Under the pieces are notes generated by a model. That model saw nothing but the letters and a program-made list of their open reading frames with translations. It ran no database searches and had not been told where the DNA came from. A stretch of 6,279 nt of DNA from Mariprofundaceae bacterium (GTDB lineage Bacteria > Pseudomonadota > Zetaproteobacteria > Mariprofundales > Mariprofundaceae): contig JAUZQP010000159.1 in the NCBI GenBank assembly GCA_030950965.1, forward strand, positions 1 through 6,279, in the 5' to 3' direction. Positions within the stretch are counted from its first letter, which is position 1. Every line of letters begins with the position of its first letter. The translations under genes and the position numbers were made by a program. This document shows positions 6,016 to 6,279 of the stretch, piece by piece.

Positions 6016-6279
6016 CTACTCACACGCTTCAATCGCGTCACTGGGCAGTGTTCCCGCCAGTGCGCTCAGTACTTCATCAGGGGTGGTGCATAGCTGAAGT
6101 AACGGCAATGGGGTACTTTGGGAGAACAGCAGATGCTGCGACAGTGTGGGCATCATGGCTTGCCACATTTCGCCATAGAGAATCAATGGGCGCGGTTCTA
6201 GCACACCAATAGCGGCGAGATCCCAGCTCATGGCAAACTCTGCTAGCGTACCTAAGCCGCCAGGTAGCACCAACCAAGC
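6016..6279 (-). CDS. LOG-family Rossmann-fold protein (lysine decarboxylase-like), C-terminal part
   Basis: The frame is open through the right edge of the window, so only the last 87 codons are seen. They begin AWLVLPGGLGTLAEF, which contains the PGGxGTxxE signature of the LOG family (Pfam Lysine_decarbox), named after cytokinin riboside 5'-monophosphate phosphoribohydrolases that release the base from nucleoside monophosphates. The segment PRPLILYGEMWQAMM matches the family's following beta strand and helix. True substrates of most bacterial members are not established, and the upstream half with the remaining active-site residues is outside the window, so activity cannot be judged. The TTG at 6271-6273 lies in the middle of a conserved strand and should not be taken as a start. 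The stop is TAG, 584 bp before the map start; no intrinsic terminator is apparent after it. Confidence 0.85.
   Translation of the reverse strand, partial: AWLVLPGGLGTLAEFAMSWDLAAIGVLEPRPLILYGEMWQAMMPTLSQHLLFSQSTPLPLLQLCTTPDEVLSALAGTLPSDAIEACE

Noticed and set aside
1..6279. Genome-wide amber recoding as an explanation of the dnaE TAG
   Set aside because: map (4680-4682) and the LOG gene (6016-6018) both end with TAG at the expected family C-terminus.
1..6279. CRISPR array, toxin-antitoxin, phage or defence genes
   Set aside because: No spaced direct-repeat array and no such protein families on either strand; the coding content is housekeeping.

Overview
This is a chromosomal, gene-dense bacterial stretch with every gene on the minus strand. 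Read in the direction of transcription (high to low coordinate) the order is: the C-terminal part of a LOG-family Rossmann protein, a 584-bp non-coding gap, methionine aminopeptidase (map), a DUF2333 membrane protein, methionyl-tRNA synthetase (metG), a DUF2062 membrane protein, a 204-bp gap, and the N-terminal part of DNA polymerase III alpha (dnaE), which runs off the left edge. DUF2333 and DUF2062 next to a short MetRS point to Pseudomonadota. I cannot place it further: a gammaproteobacterium or a Magnetococcia/Zetaproteobacteria-type lineage are guesses.

map, DUF2333, metG and DUF2062 look like one operon. The gaps are 10, 58 and 3 bp, the map stop overlaps the DUF2333 Shine-Dalgarno, and metG and DUF2062 nearly touch. 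Map and MetRS handle the two ends of methionine's career as initiator residue: charging of tRNA-Met and removal of the N-terminal Met. The one roomy internal gap (DUF2333-metG) is filled by a strong hairpin without a T-tract.

Two things stand out. First, dnaE carries an in-frame amber codon (positions 208-210) exactly at the serine of the GRGS motif, equivalent to E. coli Ser364. The reading frame and all expected conserved residues, including the catalytic PDFD aspartates, continue for the remaining 69 codons to the window edge. UAG is an ordinary stop for map and for the LOG gene here, so wholesale recoding of UAG is unlikely. A nonsense mutation, a sequence error or local readthrough remain possible.

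Second, the gap between the LOG gene and map holds three separate palindromic elements in about 480 bp. One is a 122-bp MITE with 32-34-bp terminal inverted repeats starting GTAA and a perfect 8-bp target duplication (the signature of IS66-family transposition). One is a 101-bp element with GTGCGC-type inverted ends flanked by TA. One is a ~90-bp nested palindrome just ahead of the map start codon. No complete transposase, CRISPR array or intact RNA gene is visible.
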